A stretch of DNA of 37,074 nucleotides from Lachnospiraceae bacterium (GTDB lineage: Bacteria > Bacillota > Clostridia > Lachnospirales > Lachnospiraceae), in the NCBI GenBank assembly GCA_949383255.1, contig CASJPF010000037.1:1-37074 (forward strand), given 5' to 3'. The notes under the pieces are model-generated. The model worked only from the letters and a program-made list of their open reading frames with translations, was not told the DNA's origin and ran no database searches. Shown here in pieces: positions 1 to 8,988 of this stretch (positions are counted from its first letter, which is position 1; each line of letters starts with the position of its first letter). A program made the position numbers and the translations under genes.

Positions 1-58
1 GGTATTTTTTTGTGTCAATCTCTTGACCTATTTAAAGTATACAGGAAGCTTTCTTTCT

Positions 59-98
59 ATTATAGTAAACGGCAAATATTTTTGTTGTTTACTATAAT
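59..98 (-). terminator. Stem-loop just after the ABC exporter stop codon
   Basis: A perfect 12-bp inverted repeat (arms 59-70 and 87-98, ATTATAGTAAAC and its complement) with a 16-nt loop begins one base past the exporter's TAA. Read on the minus strand, no clean U-run follows the stem. It may therefore be a weak terminator or a 3'-end stabilising hairpin rather than a canonical intrinsic terminator. Confidence 0.45.
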
Positions 99-99
99 A

Positions 100-1878
100 T
101 TACCTTATCTCATTTGCCATCGTATAAAAATGATAGTACATTCCACCAAGCGCCATAAGCGTATCGTGATTTCCCTCCTCAACAATCCCCTCGTCTGTCA
201 GCACCAATATCCTATCGGAATTTCTAATGCTCGAAAGCCGATGTGCAATTGTGAGCGTTGTGCGCCCTTTTGCCAATTCATTCAAAGACTTTGCCACCGC
301 GTACTCGCTCTCATTATCAAGTGCCGAAGTCGCTTCATCCAAAATCAATATTGGCGGATTCTTCAAAAAAACCCTTGCAATGCTAATGCGCTGTTTCTGT
401 CCACCTGAAAGTTTGACGCCGCGTTCACCGACATATGTGTCATATTTATCTTTCAAATTCTGTATAAATTCGTCTGCCCCTGCGCGCCTTGCAGCCTCTA
501 TAACCTCTTCGCGCGTCGCGCCTGGTCTGCCATACGCAATATTGTCATACACTGTTCCAGAAAAAAGATAGACCTCTTGCTGGACAACACCGATGCTCTG
601 CCGTAGACTCTTTAATGTTAATTTTCTAATATTTTTCCCATCCAGTGTAATCTCCCCACATGACACATCATAGAATCGCGGAATTAAATTGCATAGTGTT
701 GTCTTTCCTCCGCCGGAAGGCCCTACAATTGCAAGCTTCTCTCCCGCATGAATCTGAAGATTTAAGTTCGCAAAAACCTTGTTATGGTCATCTGGATACT
801 CAAAACTTACATTGTGAAATACAATCTCACCTTTCGGATTAACAATGTCCTGTGCGTCCGGTTCGTCAAAAATCTCAATGTCCGCATCCATAATCTGTAA
901 AAAACGCTCAATGCCGGTAATACCGCGCTGAAATTGTTCCGCAAACTCAATAATCCTACGGATTGTTGCAATTAACGTCGACACATACATCACATACGCA
1001 ACCATATCCCCTGGCAGAATCTTACCGTCCATCAAGAAAAAGCCACCACCAATAATTATAGTCAAATACATCAGTCCGTCAAATACTCTTGTGGAAGTGC
1101 TAAAGATTCCCATCAACATATACGCATGCTGTTTTACCTTCAAAAATTGTTGGTTGCCCTCCTCAAACTTCTCTGATTCAAGCGCCTCGTTTGTAAATGC
1201 CTTGACAACTTTCTGCCCTAGCAAACTATCCTCAATCTTTGCGTTTAACTCACCAATCTGGTGCCGCTGCTCACTAAAAGTTCGGCGCATCTTTTTATTG
1301 ATAATGCGGCACACCACAGTCATAACTGGCACAAACACAAAAATCATCAATGTCAGCGGCAAGTTGACTTGCGCCAAGATTAGAAACGAAATTACAATTT
1401 TAATCGCTGCAATAAAAAATTCCTCTGGACAGTGGTGCGCAAACTCTGTCACCTCAAACAGGTCATTTGTGATGCGCCCCATAATCTGACCAACCTTTGT
1501 GTTGTTAAAATAGGTATTGGACAACAATTGTAAGTGCGCATAGGCGTCGCGGCGCATATCTGTCTCAATTTTTGCTCCCATTACATGGCCAGTGTCAGCC
1601 ATATAGTAATTTGCCAGCGCATCAATGATCCGCAGCACAAAATACACCAATGCAAGTCCGATCACCATATGCGCAGTCAGAAGTGCGACGTCTTCGAGTG
1701 CTGTGTTAGTAATCTGCCGAATAATCAACGGCAGCACAATCTCACACACTGTTGTGAGTGCGGCGCAAAACAAATCCGCGCACAATGTCCTGCGGTATGG
1801 CTTAAAGTATGGCAGAAATCGCTGGATTAGCACCCCTGTTGAATACTCCTTATACTCATTTTTTTCCTTTTGCTGCAT
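100..1878 (-). CDS. ABC exporter, fused permease and ATPase (MsbA/MDR-like half transporter)
   Basis: A 592-residue half-transporter of the type I exporter fold, expected to work as a dimer in the cytoplasmic membrane; the substrate cannot be told from sequence. The N-terminal half carries six predicted membrane helices of the ABC transporter transmembrane type. The C-terminal half has a complete nucleotide-binding domain: Walker A GPSGGGKT, signature LSGGQ, Walker B ILILDEAT followed by SALD, and H-loop TIAHR. Length is normal for the family. The ATG is preceded by AAAGGAGG at good spacing. It stands alone here: a hairpin follows the stop codon and about 0.8 kb of repeat-rich non-coding DNA lies upstream. 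It has no evident link to the defence-like genes. Family assignment is firm; lipid, drug or peptide export cannot be distinguished. Confidence 0.95.
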   Translation of the reverse strand: MQQKEKNEYKEYSTGVLIQRFLPYFKPYRRTLCADLFCAALTTVCEIVLPLIIRQITNTALEDVALLTAHMVIGLALVYFVLRIIDALANYYMADTGHVMGAKIETDMRRDAYAHLQLLSNTYFNNTKVGQIMGRITNDLFEVTEFAHHCPEEFFIAAIKIVISFLILAQVNLPLTLMIFVFVPVMTVVCRIINKKMRRTFSEQRHQIGELNAKIEDSLLGQKVVKAFTNEALESEKFEEGNQQFLKVKQHAYMLMGIFSTSTRVFDGLMYLTIIIGGGFFLMDGKILPGDMVAYVMYVSTLIATIRRIIEFAEQFQRGITGIERFLQIMDADIEIFDEPDAQDIVNPKGEIVFHNVSFEYPDDHNKVFANLNLQIHAGEKLAIVGPSGGGKTTLCNLIPRFYDVSCGEITLDGKNIRKLTLKSLRQSIGVVQQEVYLFSGTVYDNIAYGRPGATREEVIEAARRAGADEFIQNLKDKYDTYVGERGVKLSGGQKQRISIARVFLKNPPILILDEATSALDNESEYAVAKSLNELAKGRTTLTIAHRLSSIRNSDRILVLTDEGIVEEGNHDTLMALGGMYYHFYTMANEIR

Positions 1879-2117
1879 TTACATCCTCCTTTGCATCCTA
1901 TAATCGAGTGTGCCTGTGCAATCGAGTAGGAAGATTTATCTTCCCCCCACTCACCATGCTGTCAATGCGCCATGTAATGGCATATTTTATTGCTTTTCAC
2001 ACAACACCATGCACTTGCCGCATGGTGTCGGAGCCAACGCCAAAATGCCTACTTTGCAGCATTTTATGTGTATTAATTGTTGTGTTTACGCTAAATCATC
2101 GTAAATAAATACGCAAT

Positions 2118-2283
2118 CTAGTGCTTTATCCAGACAGAAATTAGAGTTGTGCACTGCATGGTTCGTGCCAGTGCTAGGCAAAATTTCGACGGCGATGCGG
2201 TGGCATCGTCTAGAAATTTTAACGACGCAACGGTGCGAAACAGGCGGTTCACGAATCTAATTTCTAGCTGGATGGAGTACTAG
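2118..2283. repeat. 166-bp imperfect palindrome, MITE-like
   Basis: The two ends are inverted copies of each other. CTAGTGCTTTATCCAG at the left matches CTAGTACTCCATCCAG on the opposite strand at the right. Both then run into AGAAATTAGA and, with interruptions, continue to a central hairpin made of GGCGATGC and GCATCGTC. There is no coding potential. Size, terminal inverted repeats and total self-complementarity suit a non-autonomous miniature transposable element. The CTAGT...ACTAG ends recur in the element at 21961-22038. Confidence 0.6.
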
Positions 2284-2330
2284 CATGGGTGTGAATTATA
2301 ACCATATTTCCTCTGCATTGACGTGTACAT

Positions 2331-2374
2331 AAAAAATCCCGTTCTTTTTCATTATAACAGAAAAAAGAACGAGA
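2331..2374 (-). terminator. Rho-independent terminator for the 307-aa gene
   Basis: On the minus strand a stem made of CTCGTTCTTTTT and its complement (one G-U type mismatch, loop of roughly 10 nt) is followed directly by TTTTTT. This is a canonical intrinsic terminator. It lies 300 bp past the stop codon of the gene at 2674-3597, so the repeat-rich DNA between them would be transcribed. Confidence 0.7.
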
Positions 2375-2547
2375 TGAAACCAATTCTATTCCAGTGACAC
2401 AAATGCTTGTAACAGTTGTTACTATTCACTGCATAAGAGCCACTCATAGCAACAATTCGGGCGATATACAAAGTTTTGCTTCGCAAAAATCACCCCTCAT
2501 TTCTAAATCATGTCCTCACGGAATGCACAGTACATGCACATTCCTGC

Positions 2548-2651
2548 CCGTGAAAAGTAACTAAGCCCTCGGCTTCCTGTTACAAGCATCATGCCATGCA
2601 AAACCACTTCGTGGTGGCTTGATGCATCTCAACCACTATGTTATTTCACGG
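2548..2651. repeat. 104-bp inverted-repeat element
   Basis: Ends are CCGTGAAAAGTAAC and, inverted, CCGTGAAATAAC, enclosing further nested hairpins (GAGGGCTTAG region, CCACTTCGTGG). No coding potential. It abuts the stop codon region of the 307-aa gene. It may be a small mobile hairpin element or a transcribed structured 3' region; only copies elsewhere in the genome would settle this. Confidence 0.4.
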
Positions 2652-2673
2652 ACTTTGCAATAAATGCAAAGTC

Positions 2674-3597
2674 CTAAGGCTGCACTGTAACAAATTCTTT
2701 CTTAACAAATCCTGTCAAATCCTCGTCGTCACCACGATTTTCCACTGAAACACCAATCTTATAAAAATCATTTTCCTCTGCAAGAATTTTAACTTTTATG
2801 CCTTTATTTAGCGCAAAAATAATTGTCGCATCTGCATCTGTTGAATTTTGTGCTCTTACTTTATCGGTATTAATGATTCCTGTTTTATGTTCTGATATGT
2901 CACTTTGCGTTACAATCCCTTCATCAGATTCTATTTTTATGCACCTTACATTAGAAACAAATTGGAATCCACTATCTATTTTCCGCAAAGTAACAATCCA
3001 TTTACTGTTGTCAGACTCCTTCTTATATTCCAACAAAACAGTATTTTCAGGCCACCAATTGCCAGATGTAATTGTACACCAATCAAAATTCGTGTCTCCT
3101 TTTACAAGATAAAAGCTGTCATATTGCTCCAAATAATAAAAGTTCTCCAAACCGTTCTTTTGCGTATTTTCCAGCTTGACACCTAATTTTTCTTGAAGAA
3201 ATATATCCATCTCATCCACAGTTATTTTCACAATATCTAGGTAAGGTGCCTGACTGTCTAGCATTGTCAGCAAAGCGATTTCATCCTCCGTTACATCACC
3301 TGTTGTTCCACGCATTCCATTATAAAATGTTTGAAATAAATCAATCTCTTCTGGCTTTGCATACTCGCTAGTCAACAGCATATTATTCATATTATCTGTT
3401 GCGACATTAAAGAACCCTTCGTTAAACATCTGAATCTCTTCTTCAGAAAGCACAATAGGATACGGCACTTGTACACTATCCGTAGCATACGCATTTTGTA
3501 GCAGACAAGCACCAACAAGAACCATTAAAACCAAGCTCAACGCAATCCATCTACTATGTTTTCTCAAGATATCTTTAACCTTGCAATATCTTTCCAC
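2674..3597 (-). CDS. Membrane-anchored or secreted protein of unknown function with possible C-terminal SH3-like domain
   Basis: A 307-residue protein that I do not recognise. Residues 17-38 form a hydrophobic segment ending in NAYAT-like sequence, consistent with a signal peptide or N-terminal anchor, so the rest is probably extracellular. The middle is acidic and mixed alpha/beta. The last 70 residues (roughly DATIIFALNKG through FVKKEFVTVQP) resemble a bacterial SH3-like wall-binding domain, though this is a weak call by pattern. The start is a GTG preceded by AAGGTGGTGG. It is transcribed alone: a SIR2 remnant lies upstream on the same strand with a 72-bp gap, and an intrinsic terminator lies downstream at 2331-2374. 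No enzymatic motif is visible. Confidence 0.75.
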   Translation of the reverse strand: MERYCKVKDILRKHSRWIALSLVLMVLVGACLLQNAYATDSVQVPYPIVLSEEEIQMFNEGFFNVATDNMNNMLLTSEYAKPEEIDLFQTFYNGMRGTTGDVTEDEIALLTMLDSQAPYLDIVKITVDEMDIFLQEKLGVKLENTQKNGLENFYYLEQYDSFYLVKGDTNFDWCTITSGNWWPENTVLLEYKKESDNSKWIVTLRKIDSGFQFVSNVRCIKIESDEGIVTQSDISEHKTGIINTDKVRAQNSTDADATIIFALNKGIKVKILAEENDFYKIGVSVENRGDDEDLTGFVKKEFVTVQP

Positions 3598-3669
3598 AAT
3601 CCCACCACCTTTATAAACATTTTGTTTCTATCAATGTATCATAGAAAGATGGAAAAGACAAGATGAAGT

Positions 3670-5054
3670 TTATTTACTTAATAAAATCATATTATCAAAA
3701 GAGTTTTCTGATAATTTTTTCCGTAATATTTGATAAAATAATTCATCCAAAAAGTTGTCCAAATATTGGGTTTCAAAAACAATTAAATTGCGTATATCCC
3801 CTGTAATATTCAAAGTCACAGACTGATCAAACCAAAGCCTCCCTTTCTTTTGCATGCATCAAAGGCATTTTGGAGAAGTTCTCTTGTCACAATTTTCAAT
3901 TTATCTTGCTGTTGATATAATGGCGCTATTAATAATTCAATAACATTTTCTGAAATTGCAAACTTTAATTCGCCAAATGGCTGGTTTGTAATTTCGTTGA
4001 TAGCCTGATATAATTGTTTATAATCCATTAAACAAAAACAAGTCACCTTAATATTTTTCCCATTAAACAGTTCAATTTCTTTCTCAACTACACTCTCATT
4101 TTCCTTATATTTTACAAAATCAACTACCCATATTCGTTTTAAAAAGTCAACTTTTTGATTCTCTGTCATAATTTCCATCATGGCGGTCAATATATTTTTA
4201 ATATTTCTGTCGGATATACTGTAGCCGATAAAAATAATCGGATATTCGCAAAATATTGTAAATATTTTAGAATATAAATACTTTCCTTTCTCTTCAAAAT
4301 CATCATAGTCATCTTTTGTTATTATAATCGTATCAGGCTTTGTTACACATCCATGAATTTTATATAAATCAATCTTATCAGATTCATCCATAGAGCTTAA
4401 AACACCTTCCTGCCCTATATGTATATTGCATCTATTTTCAAAGATAATATCTTCCAACATTGTATCATAATTCGTTGTAATAATTGCTTTTGGATATACT
4501 TTTTTTAATTCATTTATTTCGATATATTTATTAAAATTATCAGAGCACAACTTTATTTTTTCATATATATTTTGATATTCTTCTGCAACTTTGTCAATTT
4601 TCATTACTTCATTCATCTTATCGATATTTGTTATTTTATTCATTCGAGTATAAATATCCTGATTCAAGCTGCTATTTTCTTCTATTCTTTTCTTCCCTTT
4701 ATAATCCTTAACGTAATTAATAAAGATATCCGCTATTAAATCTCTTAAAATACTTTTTCGTTTCTTCTTATCAATATCTTCTTTTTTTGCATGCCTAAAA
4801 CAATAATATTCTAGTTCCTGTGCAATTCTGTCATATTCAGGTTCATAACGTTTCTTTAATTCTTCATAATTACACTCCACTTCTTCTGCAATTTTCATTA
4901 GTAAATTCTCCCAATTTGGAGAATCCAAATATCTTCTTGATAAGCCCGATCCAATAAAAAATACAGGCGGCATTTTTCTCTCTCTTAACATTTGCTTCAT
5001 TTCTTCTAATTTGATTGCTATGTCTTTTTCTGATTCATTATTTAATATACTCAT
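3670..5054 (-). pseudogene. SIR2-like protein with truncated Hsp90-like ATPase domain, frameshifted remnant
   Basis: The main frame (3816-5054, 412 aa) has SIR2-type NAD-binding features: FIGSGLSRRY near residue 33, ITTNYD in the middle, YKIHGC with the probable catalytic histidine, and FIGYSISDRNI. Bacterial SIR2 domains in defence proteins consume NAD+. After these, residues near 385-400 read RELLQNAFDACKRK, the E-N-D N-box that opens a GHKL/Hsp90-like ATPase domain. The frame then ends within ten residues, without the DxGxG box. A second frame (3670-3855, 61 aa) begins inside that end, lacks a ribosome site and looks like a C-terminal leftover. I infer an internal deletion with an out-of-frame join. 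The SIR2 part may still be expressed. It is separated from the large cluster upstream by the terminator at 5138-5170. Confidence 0.65.
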
Positions 5055-5137
5055 ATCGCATTCTCTTATTGTATAAAATTACTTTGGAAATTCAAAAGAT
5101 TTATATTTCCTTATTTTTTGTTCCCATCAAAATTATA

Positions 5138-5170
5138 AAACCTTTAAAATTTATTATATTTCAAAGGTTT
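5138..5170 (-). terminator. Stem-loop ending the ten-gene cluster
   Basis: On the minus strand AAACCTTTGAAAT pairs with ATTTTAAAGGTTT (one G-U pair, short AT loop), followed by TATAATTTT. It lies 30 bp past the stop codon of the secreted propeller-like gene. It is the only terminator-like structure I find between that gene and the start of the cluster at 21888, so it marks the likely transcript end. Confidence 0.55.
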
Positions 5171-5200
5171 CTAAGATTACTTATAAATCAATAATATTTT

Positions 5201-6352
5201 TTAAAACATCATTTTTGTATTCACAATTGTATCATTCTGAATTTGAAATTTCACTACACTTTTCGAGGTATTATGCTGCGTCATATAAAATGCGCCATCA
5301 AAAAAATCTATATAATATGGAATCCCATTTGGTGCAGAGGTAATCTGTGCATAGACCGTTTCATAAATCCCCTTTGACAAGCTTGTCAAATCTGTTGTCC
5401 GAATTATAGTTGCCTTCTTCTGATCCGCTTTTAAATCACAAGCAATTGTCATATAATAATAGCTTCCAATTTTTATTGCATATGCCATACCAGCAATTTC
5501 AGAAGTGACAGGATATCTTTCTTCAACTTCTAATGTATTCTTATCTGCTAGTATCATATAACTATTTGTCCCCGATGGAAATAAAATCTTATCCCCCATT
5601 ATGGCAAACAACCGCACATAATAATCCTCAAGCTCAAATAACTGTCTAACCTGACTTAAACAAACTGCACCTGTCAAATCCGTCTTAAAAATGTACATTT
5701 CGCCTGTCATGGAACTCCATACAAAAAATGATTGCGATTCTCTGTCATAATCAATATAATGAGGACGTTTTCCTATTTCTGCAAATGTCTGTACATGGCG
5801 AAATTTGGAGAATTCCCACTTAAATACCAAAATTCGGTTTCTTTCTGTATCTGTAACAAGAAACACATTTCCATCACTAGCAATGGAATGTGGCAGCTCT
5901 ACATCCCGCGTTAATACCTTCCAATCCTTTGCATCTGTTGACATCTGATGATTATATAAAACCTGATTGTGATAACAATCTACTATAAAATAAAATCCTC
6001 CTGTCTTGATAATCTGTGTTGGTACTTTTAGCTGTTCATACGTATTCTCTCCATTTGGATAAGGGGAGTCTTTTATAGAAACTCCTAATTGCATTGCCAT
6101 ATCAATTATTGCACTGGTGTCAGTTTGCATTATTATGTTTTCATTAGAAACCGCACCAGTGCTATGTATTTCCTGTTCCGGAAACACACTTACAGGAGTG
6201 CTATCCTGCTCAGAAGCCTTTACATTTATCTTAGATATTGCCAAAAGCAGGATAAGAATCAAAATCAAGCATTTATATGCGCAAACACACATTCTGCTAT
6301 CTCGATGAATATTGATGTTAAAATAGTGAATTTTTAATTTCACACTATTCAT
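5201..6352 (-). CDS. Secreted beta-propeller-like protein, last gene of the GTPase/tubulin cluster
   Basis: A 383-residue protein with a hydrophobic segment at about residues 28-45 (a run of Leu/Ile ending near VKASEQ), read as a signal peptide with a long n-region or as an anchor. The rest is beta-rich with repeated blade-like units of the form FYFIVDCYHNQVLY, VFLVTDTERNRILVF and SFFVWSSMTGEMYIF, typical of NHL/YVTN-type propellers that bind ligands or proteins. No catalytic motif is seen. The ATG overlaps the end of the phosphoesterase gene by 8 bp and uses GAGGAAACCGGAA as ribosome site inside that gene. This shows translational coupling and membership of the operon. Placement outside the cell is inferred from the N-terminus. 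Fold assignment is moderate. Confidence 0.75.
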   Translation of the reverse strand: MNSVKLKIHYFNINIHRDSRMCVCAYKCLILILILLLAISKINVKASEQDSTPVSVFPEQEIHSTGAVSNENIIMQTDTSAIIDMAMQLGVSIKDSPYPNGENTYEQLKVPTQIIKTGGFYFIVDCYHNQVLYNHQMSTDAKDWKVLTRDVELPHSIASDGNVFLVTDTERNRILVFKWEFSKFRHVQTFAEIGKRPHYIDYDRESQSFFVWSSMTGEMYIFKTDLTGAVCLSQVRQLFELEDYYVRLFAIMGDKILFPSGTNSYMILADKNTLEVEERYPVTSEIAGMAYAIKIGSYYYMTIACDLKADQKKATIIRTTDLTSLSKGIYETVYAQITSAPNGIPYYIDFFDGAFYMTQHNTSKSVVKFQIQNDTIVNTKMMF

Positions 6353-7442
6353 TTCCGGTTTCCTCGCCTACTACATGAATAATTCCGATTGTTCCCATAT
6401 AACCTGGAGTAAAAATATGTTGCGAAACCTGCTGTGTGAGCATTCCATCCCACTGCGCATGAAGATGCCCTGCTAACACCTGACAAATGTTTGTATCCTC
6501 TGCGTAAACTTTATCAAGATATGCTTTTGTAACAGCATTTGGAACATAGTCACCCCCACCCCAATAATATACTTTTTGTCGCACTTCCATAGACAACGCC
6601 TTTAGGCTTTCATCTATCATTGACGCATATGGTACATGTGTCACCATAATTATCTTTTTGTTTTTTTCATACAAAGATAAGATTAAATCAAGCTGTTCCT
6701 GTTGCATATCTTTTGTTGAATTATTTACCCCTATTATAATAAAATCATCAAATTCCCAATATTTATCATTTATATCATCTTTGTCAATTGTCTTATGCAA
6801 TGCATGTGTATCTGTCTCTTTTAGCACTTCTCCACCATACCAATATCCGTAATCGTGATCCGCCCGAATATACAATACTGGAACTTCTGAGTTTAATTTC
6901 TCAAACTCCTGCATAAATGCTTTGAGATTAGAATTACTATAATAGTCAAGCATATCCCCGCCAAAGATAACTCCGTCAAAATCCCCATAATTTAAAAAGT
7001 TAACCACTTCCGGCCATAATTCCACACTTCGCATACCATCTGGCGTAGAAAAAAATTCATAGCGAAACTGAATTGTCTCCTCATTGCTAGGCATCACATC
7101 TTCCGCAGGAGCCAAATCGGTAATCATATGTAAATCACTAATCCATGCAAATGTGTACTCTTCACTCATTCCAGGAATTTTTATTGTTACCTCTTCACAG
7201 GTAAAATCATATTGCGGAGCTGGATATGCCACAATATCCGTTTCTTCCTCAGATTCAGGAACACTGCTAATTACTTCGGAACTCTCCGAGGATTCAACCT
7301 CTGTTATTTCAGAAGTCTCTTTTTCTGTTTCTTGTGTTTTAATGTGGATAAGTGCCATCACCAATAAAAGCAACGACAATACAACTAGAGAAAAAATTAA
7401 TATTTTTATTAAAATTCCCTTATTCGACTTTCTGTTTTTCAT
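6345..7442 (-). CDS. Membrane-anchored calcineurin-like metallophosphoesterase, predicted extracellular
   Basis: A 365-residue protein. Residues 9-32 are an N-terminal membrane anchor, then a Ser/Glu-rich linker (about 36-70), then a calcineurin-type phosphoesterase domain with its metal ligands in order: SDLH (D103, H105), GGD (D163), RADHD (H196), VTHVP (H269) and GHLH (H326, H328). The usual GNHD motif reads RADHD here, so the normally conserved asparagine is Asp195, which may change activity or metal use. Anchor plus linker place the catalytic domain outside the cell. It lies 59 bp below the zinc-ribbon membrane gene and overlaps the propeller gene by 8 bp. Such enzymes cleave phosphodiesters or monoesters of nucleotides, lipids or wall polymers; the substrate here is unknown. 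Confidence 0.85.
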   Translation of the reverse strand: MKNRKSNKGILIKILIFSLVVLSLLLLVMALIHIKTQETEKETSEITEVESSESSEVISSVPESEEETDIVAYPAPQYDFTCEEVTIKIPGMSEEYTFAWISDLHMITDLAPAEDVMPSNEETIQFRYEFFSTPDGMRSVELWPEVVNFLNYGDFDGVIFGGDMLDYYSNSNLKAFMQEFEKLNSEVPVLYIRADHDYGYWYGGEVLKETDTHALHKTIDKDDINDKYWEFDDFIIIGVNNSTKDMQQEQLDLILSLYEKNKKIIMVTHVPYASMIDESLKALSMEVRQKVYYWGGGDYVPNAVTKAYLDKVYAEDTNICQVLAGHLHAQWDGMLTQQVSQHIFTPGYMGTIGIIHVVGEETGNE

Positions 7443-7501
7443 TTACTAATCCTACCCTCTTATTGCACCTGTCGGATTACAACCGCACAGTTGCAATATT
7501 T

Positions 7502-8860
7502 TTATTTGGCAAAAGATACCGATTTCATACGCGCGCGAATCCACTGTCGATTTTTCAGAGTGACACCATTTTTACTATCCACTGGATAGTTTTCAAAATC
7601 ATTAAAATACCAGAATCGATCTAACATAATGTCTTCTCCAAGCCGTATTCCTTGTGTCTTTGCAAGATAATCCACAATATCCTGATACGCCTTCTCCACT
7701 TCTGAACAATCCTCTCCAGAATGATTCATATATGTAATATAATAATGAAGCATCATTGGATTGTAGTCCATTTCCTCAATCTGATTTGCAATTTTAATTG
7801 CAGCACCTTTTTCAGTGATTGTCCCATTTCCAATCTCTGTTTCAAGCTGTCTTTGTATCCACCATGAAAGTGCATAAACATATCGCAGTCGGATAGGATC
7901 ATCCAAATTTGCAGGGTCAAACATATTATCCGCTGTATCATTGATTAATTTCCACGCTTCTGTTCGAGACCACATATCTCGCTGCGTAAAACTGTTAAAC
8001 TCCTCTGCAATATGTTCTTTGTATTCTTTGTCAAAGATATCTCTTGTCTCTGTCATGGAAGACGCATCAATTGCGTATCCTTTTGCTGCCAAGTCTTCTC
8101 CTAATGAGATGATATCATTTAATTCTTCCATAATCTGCGCATAAATACCTCCAGATAGCGTACTTTCCATCATACTCTTATGTTTAAGCATCGCCGTTTC
8201 ATAAGAAGCATAGGTATCCTCAATTTGATCGGATACCAACATTGCATCTCCTGCTTCCTCTGCCTTTTGTATATATAGAGAAATTGCCTCTCTCAACGTA
8301 TTCATTCCTTCTGGAAGTGTTTTATCTACAGTAATTAGTTCCTTTCCAGAATCCCGTAATTTATCTGCCTCTGTAAAATCAGGAGAACTTACTGTTTTTG
8401 CAGTATCATTTGTTTTTGGGGCAGAAGCTGGTGTTGAGCCAGTATCTGGATTTGAAGTCGAATTCGATTTTGAATTGGAATCTAAATTTAATTGTGTATT
8501 TTGCGCAGAACTTGGCTCCGGCTTAGAAGTTGATTTGCTGCTTAACAACCATGCACCAAATGCTAGTACCCCTGCAATAAGGAGTATGATCCATAAAATA
8601 CCTTTTTTGGATTTAACAGGCTTTCCGCATTGCGGACACTTTTTGGCTCCTAGTGGTAAATCCGTATTGCACTTTTTACACTTGATTCCAGAATTTATTA
8701 TTGGTGTTGATATTTTTTTTTCTTCAAATTCAGGGTCAGGGTCGGGTTCAGGTTCAGGTGGTATGTTAGGCAACACAGTCCAGCATTCGGGACACATCCC
8801 TTTACCTCTGGGCACTATTTTATTACACTTAGGGCATCTTATAAATTCATTCCTCGCCAT
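7502..8860 (-). CDS. Double zinc-ribbon membrane protein with extracellular helical domain
   Basis: A 452-residue protein with clear modular layout. Two N-terminal zinc ribbons have Cys pairs at C9/C12 with C23/C26 and C61/C64 with C75/C78, separated by a Pro/Glu/Asp-rich spacer. One membrane helix spans about residues 87-107. A Ser/Thr/Asn-rich linker (about 108-165) follows, then a mainly helical C-terminal domain of about 285 residues. Topology is inferred as zinc ribbons inside and helical domain outside. No enzyme motif is visible; the ribbons could dock on the cytoplasmic GTPase/tubulin proteins encoded in the same cluster. A strong site, GTAGGAGG, precedes the ATG. It is spaced 128 bp after the 157-aa gene. 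Confidence 0.8.
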   Translation of the reverse strand: MARNEFIRCPKCNKIVPRGKGMCPECWTVLPNIPPEPEPDPDPEFEEKKISTPIINSGIKCKKCNTDLPLGAKKCPQCGKPVKSKKGILWIILLIAGVLAFGAWLLSSKSTSKPEPSSAQNTQLNLDSNSKSNSTSNPDTGSTPASAPKTNDTAKTVSSPDFTEADKLRDSGKELITVDKTLPEGMNTLREAISLYIQKAEEAGDAMLVSDQIEDTYASYETAMLKHKSMMESTLSGGIYAQIMEELNDIISLGEDLAAKGYAIDASSMTETRDIFDKEYKEHIAEEFNSFTQRDMWSRTEAWKLINDTADNMFDPANLDDPIRLRYVYALSWWIQRQLETEIGNGTITEKGAAIKIANQIEEMDYNPMMLHYYITYMNHSGEDCSEVEKAYQDIVDYLAKTQGIRLGEDIMLDRFWYFNDFENYPVDSKNGVTLKNRQWIRARMKSVSFAK

Positions 8861-8988
8861 GTTTCCTCCTACTTATATTCCAGAATTTTCTGTCATTATA
8901 AGCCAATTCTTTTCTAACTGTGCTCTTTAAATCAAACACTTTTTGTTATTTGACTTCCTTCTAGTTTTTGACCAACATTTATTAGTTC

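Larger units (their letters stand above)
1879..2673. other. Gene-free, repeat-rich intergenic region
   Basis: No credible coding sequence. The stretch is a patchwork of inverted repeats: a 9-bp perfect hairpin at 2004-2028, a 166-bp imperfect palindrome at 2118-2283, a terminator at 2331-2374, a 104-bp inverted repeat at 2548-2651, and a perfect 10-bp stem at 2650-2674 that overlaps the stop codon of the 307-aa gene. Several short hairpins lie between them, for example around 2470-2500 and 2611-2625. The promoter of the ABC exporter must lie near its upper end, but I see no convincing pair of boxes. Confidence 0.6.

Noticed and set aside
3670..3855. A separate 61-aa gene after the SIR2 frame
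   Set aside because: No ribosome site, and it starts inside the SIR2 frame's end; better explained as the tail of the frameshifted gene.
8741..8762. Short tandem repeat (GGTTCAGG-like) that could be a phase-variable tract
   Set aside because: It encodes the Pro-Glu/Pro-Asp spacer between two zinc ribbons, with imperfect 6-bp units in frame; length change would not shift the frame.
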